Below are positions 37,103 to 47,780 of a stretch of 64,000 nucleotides of DNA, in pieces (position 1 is the first letter of the stretch; every line of letters starts with the position of its first letter). The DNA comes from Welwitschia mirabilis. Its lineage: Eukaryota > Gnetophyta > Gnetopsida > Welwitschiales. Location of the stretch: the NCBI GenBank assembly GCA_051453625.1, contig JBOZIK010000001.1, positions 28,418,645 through 28,482,644 of the forward strand, written 5' to 3'. A model generated the notes under the pieces. The model was not told the origin of the DNA. It worked only from the letters and a program-made list of their open reading frames with translations, and did not search any database. A program made the position numbers and the translations under genes.

Positions 37103-38625
37103 TATTAGATTATATTTACCAATTGATGTCAAACTAATATCTCTTATGTAGTGCAAATATTATATCTTTTGTATAGATGAGATTGAGTTTTGCAGGTTGA
37201 GAGAAGTGGACCAAAATATGCATCAGAAACCTATTGAGCTAATTGACCCTCTAGTTGGGATCAATTGAATCCTAAAGGGATCAACTATGCATGAATCTAT
37301 TAAGAGAAAAATGAACTAAATCCAAAGGAGTTAACTGAATTCTAATGGGGTTGACCAGACCTATAACCTGGAAGTCAATATCTCTAAACTAAATGGAAAG
37401 GAATCGATTAGATTTTTATGGGATCAACTAGATTCGAGGAACTGATAGGTAATAATCCTAGAATGAGAGGTAAGGGGTTAACTGGACCCAAGATGAGATC
37501 AACTAGATTGGAGTTGACTAAACCCAAATGGAGTCAACTAGACTTAGAGACAAAAAATCTTAAGATAATCGAATTTCTCTCTTGGATGATCTGAGTAATT
37601 CATGATACCACATGAGGTAGATCAGATTTTTGTGGGGTTAACTAGATGGCATGGAAAAGAAAAATTTCTAAATGTTATGTATCCATTTCCTAATGTTAAC
37701 TAGTCATTTCCTAGTTGTTTATAGTTATTGAAGGCATAATTCATTTGTAATAAACCCTATTACCCCTTCATTATAAATAGCTATGATATTGTTGACCTAA
37801 AGATATTTTAGCACTATTATTATTTGGTACAATCATTATGGATATAAAAGATTAAGCAGTAATTTCATTAGTATATCATTGTACTGTTTCACATCTAACT
37901 TGAGAAAATTCATCACTGGTACAAGTACTTCATTCTTGTTATATCTAAGAGCTTTATTATTGTGATCTACTGAAGAAGAGCTTCATTCATTATACTGCTA
38001 TAGAACATGTGATATCTGTTCAACTAAGGCATTACCTCATCACTTTCATCATTTCTAAAGGTTGAGACTTAGCCTTAAAAAGTCCATGCTATAGGTTAAG
38101 ACTTAGCCTTAAAAAGTTTAGTTGTAAGGATTACANNNNNNNNNNNNNNNNNNNNNNNNNNNNNNNNNNNNNNNNNNNNNNNNNNNNNNNNNNNNNNNNN
38201 NNNNNNNNNNNNNNNNNNNNNNNNNNNNNNNNNNNAAGATCAGACTGTATTTTCATTGGTGTATCATTGTATTGCTTCACATCTGATTGAGGAGATCTAT
38301 CTTTGGTAAAAGTCTGCTTGTAAGAGTTACAGGTGAATCTGCCAAAACCTGTGGAGTAACAAAGATCTAAGATCAAGCTTGGGAGAAGCTGATCGTCAAG
38401 AGTGGAGTAGTTCTCAAACCACTATATATCTAGTATGCATCAAAATTAGTAGTTTGTGCATTTCATTTTTGATTTCTTACTTTAGTTTTTCATTATTGTA
38501 TGCAATTTCTTATATTAGTTATTTTCATATATAAGCTGTGCTTAGATATGTTTAAATATTTTGGTTTTGGAATAGGTTTTTAAAAGAACCTATTCACCCC
38601 TCCTCTAAGGTTCTCAATCTTATCA
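37103..38625 (+). repeat. 5' LTR of the copia-type element
   Basis: Starts TATTAGATTATATTTACC (the 3' copy has TGTTAGATT) and ends CTTATCA two bases before TGGTATCAGAGCT. Contains many degenerate GGGGTCGACCGGA-type motifs (37230-37640), a TTAAGACTTAGCC repeat (38060-38120) and a 100-N gap at 38136-38235. The segment just right of the gap repeats 37850-37910. Confidence 0.88.
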
Positions 38626-38627
38626 TT

Positions 38628-38640
38628 TGGTATCAGAGCT
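38628..38640 (+). other. Primer-binding site (initiator Met tRNA)
   Basis: TGGTATCAGAGCT matches the usual plant primer-binding site perfectly. Confidence 0.9.
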
Positions 38641-38691
38641 TAGGTTAGTCATTGATAGATTTTAACCAATCTTGATTTTAGAACCCTTAAA

Positions 38692-39954
38692 ATGAGTAAC
38701 CCATTTGATGGATTTTCGATTGGTCATCCATCTATGTTCGATGGTTTAAACTATGCCTATTGGAAAGTTAGGATGAAAATTTGTCTTAGATATCTGGATG
38801 CCGATATAGAGGAAGTTATTTACAAAGGATATACTATGCCTATGATAACTTAAACAAATGCAAATGGTCATAATATCTTAGTTCTCAAATTTTGAGACCA
38901 ATGGATACTAATAGATAAAGCAAAAGCTACCATTGATGCTGGTGCTCTTAATGCAATCATTTGTGAAATATATGTAGATGAATTTAAAAGAAGCATAAAC
39001 TATACTAATGCTAAGGAAACTTGGAATATTTTAGAAGTGGAACATAAAGAAACATCCACTATTAAATAAGTAAAATTTTACATGCTTATTTCTAAGTTTG
39101 AAGATATTCATATGGATGAAGAAGAAACCTTGCAAGAAATTTTTGCTAGACTTACAGATATTGTGAACTTAATGACAAGCCTTAGAAAATGCATGGAGAA
39201 AAGGAAAGTGGTAAGAAAAGTTCTGAGTTCCCTACCAAGAGATTCAAACCGAAGGTGACAACCATAGAAAAAAGCAAAAACATCAATGTCATGATGTTGG
39301 AAGAACTTCAAGTAATATTTAAATTTATTAGCTTAAGTTTACTAAAAATAGAAAAAAAGGTATTACTTTGTAATGTATGCAGAAGGACTATAGATCAGAC
39401 AAGTCAAATAAAAAAGTTAATGATGATGAAGTGGCTCTTCTAGCTAGGTGATTAAAAAGTTTCTTTACATAAAAAAGGAAGGAGAATCAAGTAGGAATTT
39501 AAGGAGAAGCAACTCAAAGCAAAGAAAAGAACAAAAAAGGAAAAAGGAAATCCAATGCTATTCATTCAAAATATTTGGACATATGGCCAATGAGTATCCT
39601 AATACTAGGAGAGAAAAAAAGAAGTCTAAAAACTCTTCATTCATGACTACTTGAGATATTGAAGATGATGAAGATGATAAGAACTACTCAGATCATGGAT
39701 TAGACAGAGATAGAAGGTTATCTTTCATGGCTTTAATACCATTACTTAAAAATGTACTTAGTACTTCTATGATAAATGATTTGGATATGATTGATAAAGA
39801 GAAAGATAAGCTAGAAGCCACATGTCAAGAATTGTATGAAGAATATGAGAAGCTTACTAAGAGAGTCAATGAGTTAAATAAAATGGTAAAGACCATTACA
39901 AAAGAAAAGGAGAAAGGAAGTGGAAGCTCAAATCCGATAACATCAGGTTAACTA
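38692..39954 (+). pseudogene. Copia-type gag (DUF4219/UBN2) with broken zinc knuckle and coiled-coil tail
   Basis: ATG at 38692 opens MSNPFDGFSIGHPSMFDGLN, then YAYWKVRMKICLR, the classic copia Gag start. UBN2-like helices follow (AKETWNILEVEHKE, VKFYMLISKFEDIHMDEEET, LQEIFARLTDIVN). The knuckle reads CYSFKIFGHMANEYP: two of its Cys are replaced by Phe and Tyr. A coiled coil follows (KEKDKLEATCQELYEEYEKL, TKRVNELNKMVKT). Stops and at least two frame changes make it non-functional. Confidence 0.82.
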
Positions 39955-40299
39955 CTCAGGTAAATGATCTCTTATTTTTTGTAAATAAACTTTTTGGTAG
40001 TTCATCTAAATTGGAACAGATGCTTAAAGTATGAAATCCAAATGGAGACAAATCAGATATTGGCTTTGGTGTACAAATATCAGGAAAACAGGTAAACTAA
40101 ATAAGTAAGTATGTGCCTACACTTTTGTGCTATTTTCATGTTAGATTTGGTCGTTCTAAATCTTTTTGTAAAGTTAGACATTTAATTTTTTTTTTAAAAA
40201 TATGAACTCATTGTCTTTTAAGTTTATGCCTAAGAAAAATGTATCACCTAAGTTAAATAAGACTAAGTGAGTTAAAGCTAATAATCTTCAAAGCTTTGT

Positions 40300-40840
40300 G
40301 ACATAGATAGATTTTAGATGATCACATTTGAATAGTTAGTATTTAGATAATGACTGTTCAATGCATATGATAGGAGATCAATCAAGGTTTTAGAACTTGA
40401 AGAGCATAAATGGAGGAGAAGTTATTTTTAAAAACAACCAAACAACAAAAATAGAAGGTATAGGATGCATCAAAGGAGGTATGTTATCTAAACTTGATAA
40501 TGTACTTTATTTTAATAGTTTGCAACATAACTTATTAAGTTTAGTCAACTTTGTGATAAAGGGCATCAAATAATTTTTAATAAATAAAAATACATTGTTG
40601 TGAATGAGAAAATGAATGTTGCTATTTTTCTTACAAAACTTATTGATAATGCTTATGTATTAGATGTTAAATCATTTGATCAAATATTCCATGCAAACCA
40701 AAACTTTAGGAAAGATTTTGATAAAATTGAATGTTACTCTATCAATTCTAATGAAACCCTTAATACTCGTAATCAATTGAATAATCATGGAAGTGACCTA
40801 GAGGTTAAGATGCCATATGATTTGGTTAACTAAATGTGAT
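40300..40840 (+). pseudogene. Copia-type protease remnant, pol truncated after it
   Basis: The reading LDNDCSMHMIGDQSRF, then SINGGEVIFKN, IEGIGCIKGGMLSKLDNVLY and SLQHNLLSL matches the copia protease region (LDSGCSRHMTGD ... NVLYV-L-HNLLSI). The catalytic DSG reads DND. The following 78 codons (40600-40833) start like a gag-pre-integrase (NAYVLDVKSFDQ) but never reach the WHRRLGH block. No integrase follows. Confidence 0.75.
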
Positions 40841-41011
40841 TGGCTGACCGGATTGAGAGCCCAGCCAACTAGACCTCTTCCAGTACTATAGACCCATGTC
40901 TCAATGAGTAGACCAAATGTTCAAGTGGTTAACTAGACCTGACAGATTACAGTGTGGAAGTGCAGTTGGTGGACCTAGTTTCTTTCTTAAATTTGCCCTA
41001 TTTCCTTCAGT

Positions 41012-41020
41012 TTATAAAAG
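41012..41020 (+). promoter_or_regulatory. Candidate TATA box before the plant-transposon-protein ORF
   Basis: TTATAAAAG lies about 195 bp before the ATG at 41214. It is followed by three copies of an AGATCTAG(T/A)G-containing unit about 21 bp apart (41069-41125). Together they look like a separate promoter and leader inside the element. Prediction only; a 10-N gap lies at 41185-41194. Confidence 0.4.
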
Positions 41021-41213
41021 AGATAGAAATCTAACTTGAGTTCATTGTGTTCTAGTGCCTCTAAGCTTTCAGATCTAGTGAGTTTCTTTTAAGATCTAGA
41101 GATTTTGCTTTTAGATCTAGTGCTTTTCTCAGTTCTCTTTCTTTCAAGGGTCTTATAATAACTACTACCTCTTCTAAGAGAGGTNNNNNNNNNNTTTCTA
41201 CTTTTACTAGGGC

Positions 41214-42174
41214 ATGTCTGAAGAAGATGTTGACAAGTTTTTTGAGAAGTTTAAAAAGAAAGATATGTATCAAGAGTAGTTTATAGCTACATTAAAGCTC
41301 AGAAAACTCAAGGAGGTAATCCAGCTCTTAAGAGATCAAGATTTAGACCATTTCTTGGATTTCTCAGGTCCTGCCTATTTTTTTCTTACTAGGATTTTTT
41401 ATTGTAATGCTTCTTTTAACCATGATACTAGGACTTTTAAAATCCTTGTTTTGTGTAGAAGGATTAGAGTGACTGCAAACCTTATCTCTTAGCTAACAGA
41501 TCTTCTAAAGGGAGACTATGAGGAGTTTTGGCCTCTCAGAGACTCCATGAAAGATAAACTGGTAATAACCAGGGAGCTTTGTGGTAGAGTAGATTCTTGA
41601 AAACATACTTTATCTACTTCTTTGTTGACTCCCAGATATCATTTCATTCATTCGATTTACTTATAACTTTCTTCCTTTCACTAGTCATCATGATGAAGCC
41701 TCCAGTTACAGAGCATATTTGATGTATTTAGCAAGAACTGAGTATTCTATTAATGCTTCTTTCATAATACTAAAGAATATGGCTTCATGGTTGGAGTATC
41801 ATAGAACTAAGGCTCTACCCTATGCTATGCTTATCACTATAATCTATCACCATTTTTGTATTAATCTACATACTTCATTGGAGTCTCTTTAGCCTTTATC
41901 AATCATTCTACATGCAACTTTGTCTTGCATGCATATCTTCACCCCTTTAAAGAAATTCCCTTATAAAACTCCAAAAAAAATATCTTGAAATGAGATTATT
42001 TCATATCTAAAGTAGATTAACTTCTATACTAGACACATGAAAGAAGACCTTATTGTAGATGGATATGACATTACAGATACCTCAATTGAGGGTACTGGAT
42101 CTGCTCATACTGGGGAAGATGAAGAATATTCAGAGGAAGAATCTGAAGAGGAAAAAGAAGAAGAGGAAGAATAA
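41214..42174 (+). pseudogene. 'Putative plant transposon protein' (PF20167-like) ORF with acidic tail
   Basis: ATG at 41214 opens MSEEDVDKFFEKFKKKDMYQ, then KLRKLKEVIQLLRDQDLDHF, then GPAYFFLTRIFYCNASFNHD, RRIRVTANLIS and LTDLLKGDYE. These match the N-terminal block of the plant transposon protein family found in Athila-type and related elements (GPxYxxLVRxFYxN...). Further on come LLTPRYHFIHS, a frame change, RAYLMYLARTEYSINASFII, LKNMASWLEYHRTKALPYAM and LITIIYHHFCINL, matching that family's LPYGMLLTxIFxHFGV block. The ORF ends with an acidic tail (GEDEEYSEEESEEEKEEEEE) and TAA. Three or more stops and one indel inactivate it. It sits where copia pol should be. Confidence 0.72.
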
Positions 42175-42965
42175 AATTAAAATTTCTTATCTTTTTAATC
42201 ATGCTTTAGTGTTCTTTTCTTACCCTTGTTCTCAAAAAGAGAAGATTTTTATTATGCTTGTTTGATAATTTTGAGATGTATTCACTTGAAGAGAACATTT
42301 TATTTTCTAGTTATAATCCTTATTAAAACTTGTAATGTTTTGTCTCTTAAAAAAAATTAGTAATCTATTTTAGCACAATTTTTTTCTGTATCACTTTACA
42401 TCATTTCGTATATCTCATTTTTGTAAGTATAAATTATATGTGCTTATTTTAGAGAGGTTAAATTATTATCTCAATTAAAAATGAACTGAAATATTTGTGT
42501 CATTTAAATAAATGAGTGTTTCTGATCACATTTGAATTATCATTTGATATCATTATGTTTTCTCAAATTATGCATAATCAAATTGTATTATTTAAGAGCA
42601 CAAAATTTTGTCTATTCAAAATGCCTAAATGTGTGTCAATATTTGGATCATTCCTTTCACATGTGGTATCAAGATAGGGGAGAAAAATTTGATATTTCTT
42701 GCCGTATATCTAAGTTTTATGTTTATTTGCCATTGATGTCAAAGGGGAAGAGACGATGTAGTGCTTTTAAAGTATCCTGTCAAAGAGGGAGAAAATGATT
42801 TGTTTTAGAAATGCTTTCACCCTTTTTGTTTAACTGTCTATATGACTTGATGAAAGGGGAAGTTTTTTTATTATATTGTGCCTAAAATTAGTTGGTGAAA
42901 GAGCTTAAATACGTTCAAATTTTGAAATCACTTATTTGTTTGCCATCAATGTCAAAGTGGGAGAT
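42175..42965 (+). other. 3' untranslated region and polypurine tracts of the copia-type element
   Basis: Non-coding. The final tract CAAAGTGGGAGAT abuts the 3' LTR at 42966. Two similar tracts, TGTCAAAGGGGAAGAG (about 42739) and TGTCAAAGAGGGAGAA (about 42778), lie upstream, so the region around the plus-strand primer is repeated. Confidence 0.65.
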
Positions 42966-44793
42966 TGTTAGATTATATTTGCCGATTGATGTCAAACTAA
43001 TATCTTTTGTGTAGAACATATGGTATCTTTTATGCAGATAAGTTTGAATTTTGCAGGTTGAAAGAATTGGACCAAAATATACACTAGAAACCTGCTGAGT
43101 TAATTTACCCTCCAGTAGGGTTGACTGGATCTTAAAGGGGTCGACCGCACCTGAAGCTTTCAAAGGAAAAGGACTACAACCAGAAGGGTCGACCGGATTC
43201 TAATGGGGTCGACCGGACCTGTAACCTGGAAATCAGTATCCCTGAACCGAATGGAAAGGGGTTTACCGAATTTTCATGGGGTCNNNNNNNNNNNNNNNNN
43301 NNNNNNNNNNNNNNNNNNNNNNNNNNNNNNNNNNNNNNNNNNNNNNNNNNNNNNNNNNNNNNNNNNNNNNNNNNNNNNNNNNNNNNNNNNNNNNNNNNNN
43401 NNNNNNNNNNNNNNNNNNNNNNNNNNNNNNNNNNNNNNNNNNNNNNNNNNNNNNNNNNNNNNNNNNNNNNNNNNNNNNNNNNNNNNNNNNNNNNNNNNNN
43501 NNNNNNNNNNNNNNNNNNNNNNNNNNNNNNNNNNNNNNNNNNNNNNNNNNNNNNNNNNNNNNNNNNNNNNNNNNNNNNNNNNNNNNNTCAATTGAATCCT
43601 AAAGGAGTCGACTGCATCTGAAGCTGTCAAGAAAAAATGGATTGAACCCAGAGGGTTCGACTAGATTTTGATGGGGCTGACTAGACCTATATCCTAGAAG
43701 TCAGTATTCTTGAACCAAATGGAAAGGGGTCGACTAGATTTTCATGGGGTTGACTGGATTTGAAGAGTTGATAGGTAATAGTCCTAGATCAAGAGGCAAG
43801 GAGTCGATTGGACCTAGGATGAGGTTGAGAGGACCCAAATGGGGTCAACCAGACTTGGAGATGTAAAAACCTAGGATAACCAAATTTCTCTCTTAGGCAA
43901 CCTAAGTAATTCATGACACCACATGGGGTCAACTGGATTTTTATGGGGTCAACTAGATGGTCTGGAAAAGAAAAATTTTCAAATATTATGTATCCATTTT
44001 GTACCCATTAACTAGCCATTTTATAGCTATTGGAGGTGAAATTCAATTGTAATAAATCCTATTAATCCTCCATTATAAATAGCTATGTTATTATTGACCT
44101 AGAGATCTTTTGGCACTATTCTTATTTGGCAAAATCATTATGGATCTAAAAGATCAAGTTGTAATTTCATTGGTGTATCATTGTACTACTTCACATCTAA
44201 CTTGAGGAGATTCATCATTGGCATAAGTACTTCATTCTTATCAGATTTAAGAGCTTCATTGTTATGATCTACCAAAGAAGAGCTCCATTCATTATAGTAC
44301 TATAGAATGTGTGATATCTATGTAACTAAGGCATTACCTCATCACTTTCATTATTTCTAGAGGTTAAGACTTAGCCTTAAAAAGTCTGTGCTATAGGTTA
44401 AGAACTAGCCTTGAAAAGTCAATTGTGAAGGTTAAGACTTAGCTTGTAAAAGTCCACTTGGAAGGATTACAAGTAAACTTGGAAAACATGTGGAGTAATA
44501 GAGATCCAATATTGAGCTTGGAAGAAGCTAATGATCAAGAGTAGAGTAGAGGAGTTCCCAAATGACTATAAATCTAGCATGCATAAAAATTAATAGTATG
44601 TGCATTTCATTTTTGATTCATTACTTTTAGTTTTTCATTATTGCATGCACTTTCTTGAATTAGATATTTTCATATGCAAGCTGTGCTTAGATAGATTTAA
44701 ATATTTTAGTTTTAGGCATAAGTTTTTAAAAGAACTTATTCAACCCCCCCCCCCCAACCCCCCCCGGCCCCCCCAGGGTTCTCGGTCCTATTA
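42966..44793 (+). repeat. 3' LTR of the copia-type element
   Basis: Starts TGTTAGATTATATTTGCC and ends TCCTATTA. It aligns with the 5' LTR but is longer, in part because of a 304-N gap (43284-43587). It keeps several intact GGGTCGACCGGA motifs near 43185-43215, three TTAAGACTTAGCC-type repeats at 44361-44457, and a poly-C expansion at about 44742-44775. Confidence 0.87.
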
Positions 44794-44798
44794 TATTT

Positions 44799-47780
44799 TA
44801 ACCACTTCTTACATTTAGTGGAGAAGTTGAATGCAAGAAAAATCACCAGGAGAGATACTAAGGAATTACTCAACCTCACAAATAATCTATACCTCTATAA
44901 CTTGAACTTTACAAGGGGGTTCTTCACTTACTGCAACCATCACTATGGCCAATATTGAACCTTCTATAAGCTAGATCAGGTCCTTCTTAATGAGTAGTGA
45001 ATCTCACATTTTAAGGAGTCCCAAGCTGAATTTCAACCATTAAGTATTTTTTTAATCATAGGCCATGCATTATGTACATTAGCAAATTAGCAAGGAAAAT
45101 TTCCCCTTTTAGATTCTTATGTAGCTAGACTCTAAATGAATAGTTCATGATTTTAACATTTAATGCCTAGTAGACAATAGTAAATGGTTGCCCAATATAC
45201 ATGGTATATCAAAAGGTAACTAAATTGGCCCTCAAGAGCTTTTATCAAACAACCTATAGTAATATCTTAGTTAGAGTCAAGAAGATGAGGTGAAAACTTC
45301 ATGACATTCATAGTTTTCTTAACTTAATCCCAATGAGCAAAGGCTATACACTGACAAGCAAACCATGTTAAAGGAGTTGAAGAGACTTTTGAAGGCAGAG
45401 ACTTTGATGTATAAGTAGAGAACAAAAAATATTTGGATAACTAAGGATGATACAAAATCCACTTTTTTCAACACATAAGTAAAACAAATAAGTGTAGAGG
45501 AAACATTTAGATTCTATTCAAGATAAATGAAATGAAACTTGATACTCTAGAGGATGACAAAGACAAGATGATCAGCTTCTACTAAAACCTCCTTGGCAAG
45601 TTAGAGTGGTGCACCCCTTTAATTCCCTCTCTTATACAAAATGGACCTCTAATCATAAAATAGCAATGCCTATCCCTTTCTGCACTTTTCATAGACTAAG
45701 ATATTTTCTAAGCCATTAAATATATTCTAGACAAAAAGGCACTAGATCCAAATGGATTTTTATCTTTCTTGTTCGAGAAGGAATGGCCTATTATTAGGTC
45801 TAATATCATCAAAGTAATCAGAAATTTCTTTAGTTAAAATTAAATGCTAGGGTTTATAGACTCAACAATAATAGTCCTTATTCCTAAAGTTAGTTGCCCT
45901 AGACATGGCTTTGAGTTTAGGCCCATTTCATGTCATAATATCCTTTACAAATCCATCTCCAACATTCTTACTTCAAGACTTAAGCAGGTAATTGGTGACT
46001 TAGTGGACAAATAATAGGGCGCTTTTATAAAAGGAAGAAGCATAATTAACAACATTATCCTTGCATAAGAAATGATAAAAAATAATGGGAGGAGGTAGAT
46101 AAACCCTAGATTCACTCTGAAAGTGGATTTAAAGAAAGCATAGGATACTTTAAAGTGGGACTTTCTAGAATAATTGCTTATCACTCTTGAATTTTCTTAC
46201 AGGTTCACCAAACGGGTTATGAATTGTGTTAATATAGTTAAAAAAATAATACTTTCTAATAAAGAGCTTCATGGGTATTTTGAAGGCAAGAGAGGAATAA
46301 AATAAGGGGATCCTATATCTACATACCTATTTGTACTAACTATGGAGTATGCAAGGAGATTACTAAAGGCTTATATTAATTCAAGCAAATTTACATACCA
46401 TCCCAAATGTAAATAGATCGAAATATTATACTTGATTTATGATGATGACCTATTGATGTTTTGTAAAGGGAAAATAGATTTTGTGCTAATCCTTAAGTAG
46501 GCCCTAAATTGTTTTTCTCATGCTTCTAACTTAAAGGAAAACTTATCCAAATCTCAAGCTTACTTTGTGGGTATTACTACCCTAGTTAAAAGGAAAATCT
46601 TAGAGGAGGTGTAGTTTACATAAGGGAGCCTCCCATTCAAGTATCTAAGGGTTTCCTTAACATCAAAATCCCCCTTAATAAATGACTATATGCATTTAAT
46701 TAAGAATATAATCTCTAGATTTCATTGTTAAATAAACAAATATCTTTATTATGGATGTAGACTAGAATTGATAAGGTTAGTGCTTCAAAGAATTCAGCTT
46801 TACTAGTATCAGGTGTTTATTCTACTAAAAAAAAGTCATAAAGAAAGTGGCGAGAATCTATAGAGCATTCTTACGATCAAGGAAAGATTAATCTAAGAGA
46901 TCTCTCACAGCCTAATAGAAGCTATCTACCCTAAAGGCAGTAGGTAGGCTTGGCCTTAAGGATATGTATATCTACAATAAGGCAGTTAATCTTAGAAACA
47001 TTTTGGCCTTAGTAAATAAAGAAGAATCCCTATGGGTGAGGTAGATACATGGAGTGTATATGAAATGAATTAATATCTAAACCATACAAATCAAGCCTTC
47101 CTTTTCATGGGCATTTAAGAAACTAATCAAACTTATAGAGGATGCAAGAAAATATGTATAAGTCATTGCTAGATAAATGAGATGGATATGAGGAGATAAG
47201 TCCTTAACACTTACTGCTACATATCTGATTCTTGTAGAAATGCCTTTTAGAGTGGAATGGTCATTTGCTATGTGGGATAAATACATCCAACCAAGGCACT
47301 CCTTTATCCATTAGCTTATAATGAAAAATAGACTAATGACTAAAGACAACCTAAATAGATTTGACATCTTAGTGGACCAGTCATGTGTTTTATGCAATAC
47401 TACTCCAGAATTAAAGAATCACTTGTTTTTCTCATGTTCTTTCTCATTCCAAATATAAAGTATAGTAAATTAATTTCTTCTAATCACAACCTCCTCCTTA
47501 CAAATCCACTTGCAAAGCTAGATCACCATAGAGTTGAGATCCTCTAAGATGAAAAATTAGATCTATAAGATTGCCTTCAACTCAATCATTTATTTTTTAT
47601 GACAACATAAAAACTACATAATTTCTAAAGACATAACCCCACAAGTGAATTATGTTTTCAAAAGATCAAATTTAGCATCAATATCCAATTAGCATTTATC
47701 AAGATTATGAAGGATATCACTAATAATAGAAGATGGTGTCAAGACCTTCATATTTATCTAGATTTTAAGAGAAGGGTCAA
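44799..47780 (+). pseudogene. LINE ORF2, endonuclease part 2, reverse transcriptase and zf-RVT (3' of the nested insertion)
   Basis: The LINE frame resumes at the DFN motif and continues HLVEKLNARKITRRDTKELL, NFTRGFFTYCNHHYGQY and KLDQVLLNE, the rest of the endonuclease. RT blocks follow: GFEFRPISCHNILYKSISNI (45910s), RSIINNI, FTLKVDLKKA (46110s), IYDDDLLMFCKG (46435s) and SLPFKYLRVSL (46630s). The C-terminal zinc-binding region reads QSCVLCNTTPELKNHLFFSC (47370-47440), and the tail ends NNRRWCQDLHIYL (about 47730). Many stops and several indels. Confidence 0.85.

Larger units (their letters stand above)
37103..44793 (+). mobile_element. Non-autonomous Ty1/copia-type LTR element nested in a LINE
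   Basis: It has 5' LTR 37103-38625, iMet primer site at 38628, UBN2-type gag, protease remnant, an unrelated plant-transposon-protein ORF, a polypurine tract ending at 42965, and 3' LTR 42966-44793. No integrase, RT or RNase H motif is visible between protease and 3' LTR. The element inserted into the LINE endonuclease and is flanked by a 5-bp target duplication. Confidence 0.85.

Noticed and set aside
43203-43630. Open frames over the 43.3-kb gap
   Set aside because: Almost wholly N; the sequence is LTR.
37103-44793. CRISPR-like or satellite array in the GGGGTCGACCGGA-rich LTR
   Set aside because: Spacing is irregular and the motif lies inside LTRs of a plant retroelement.
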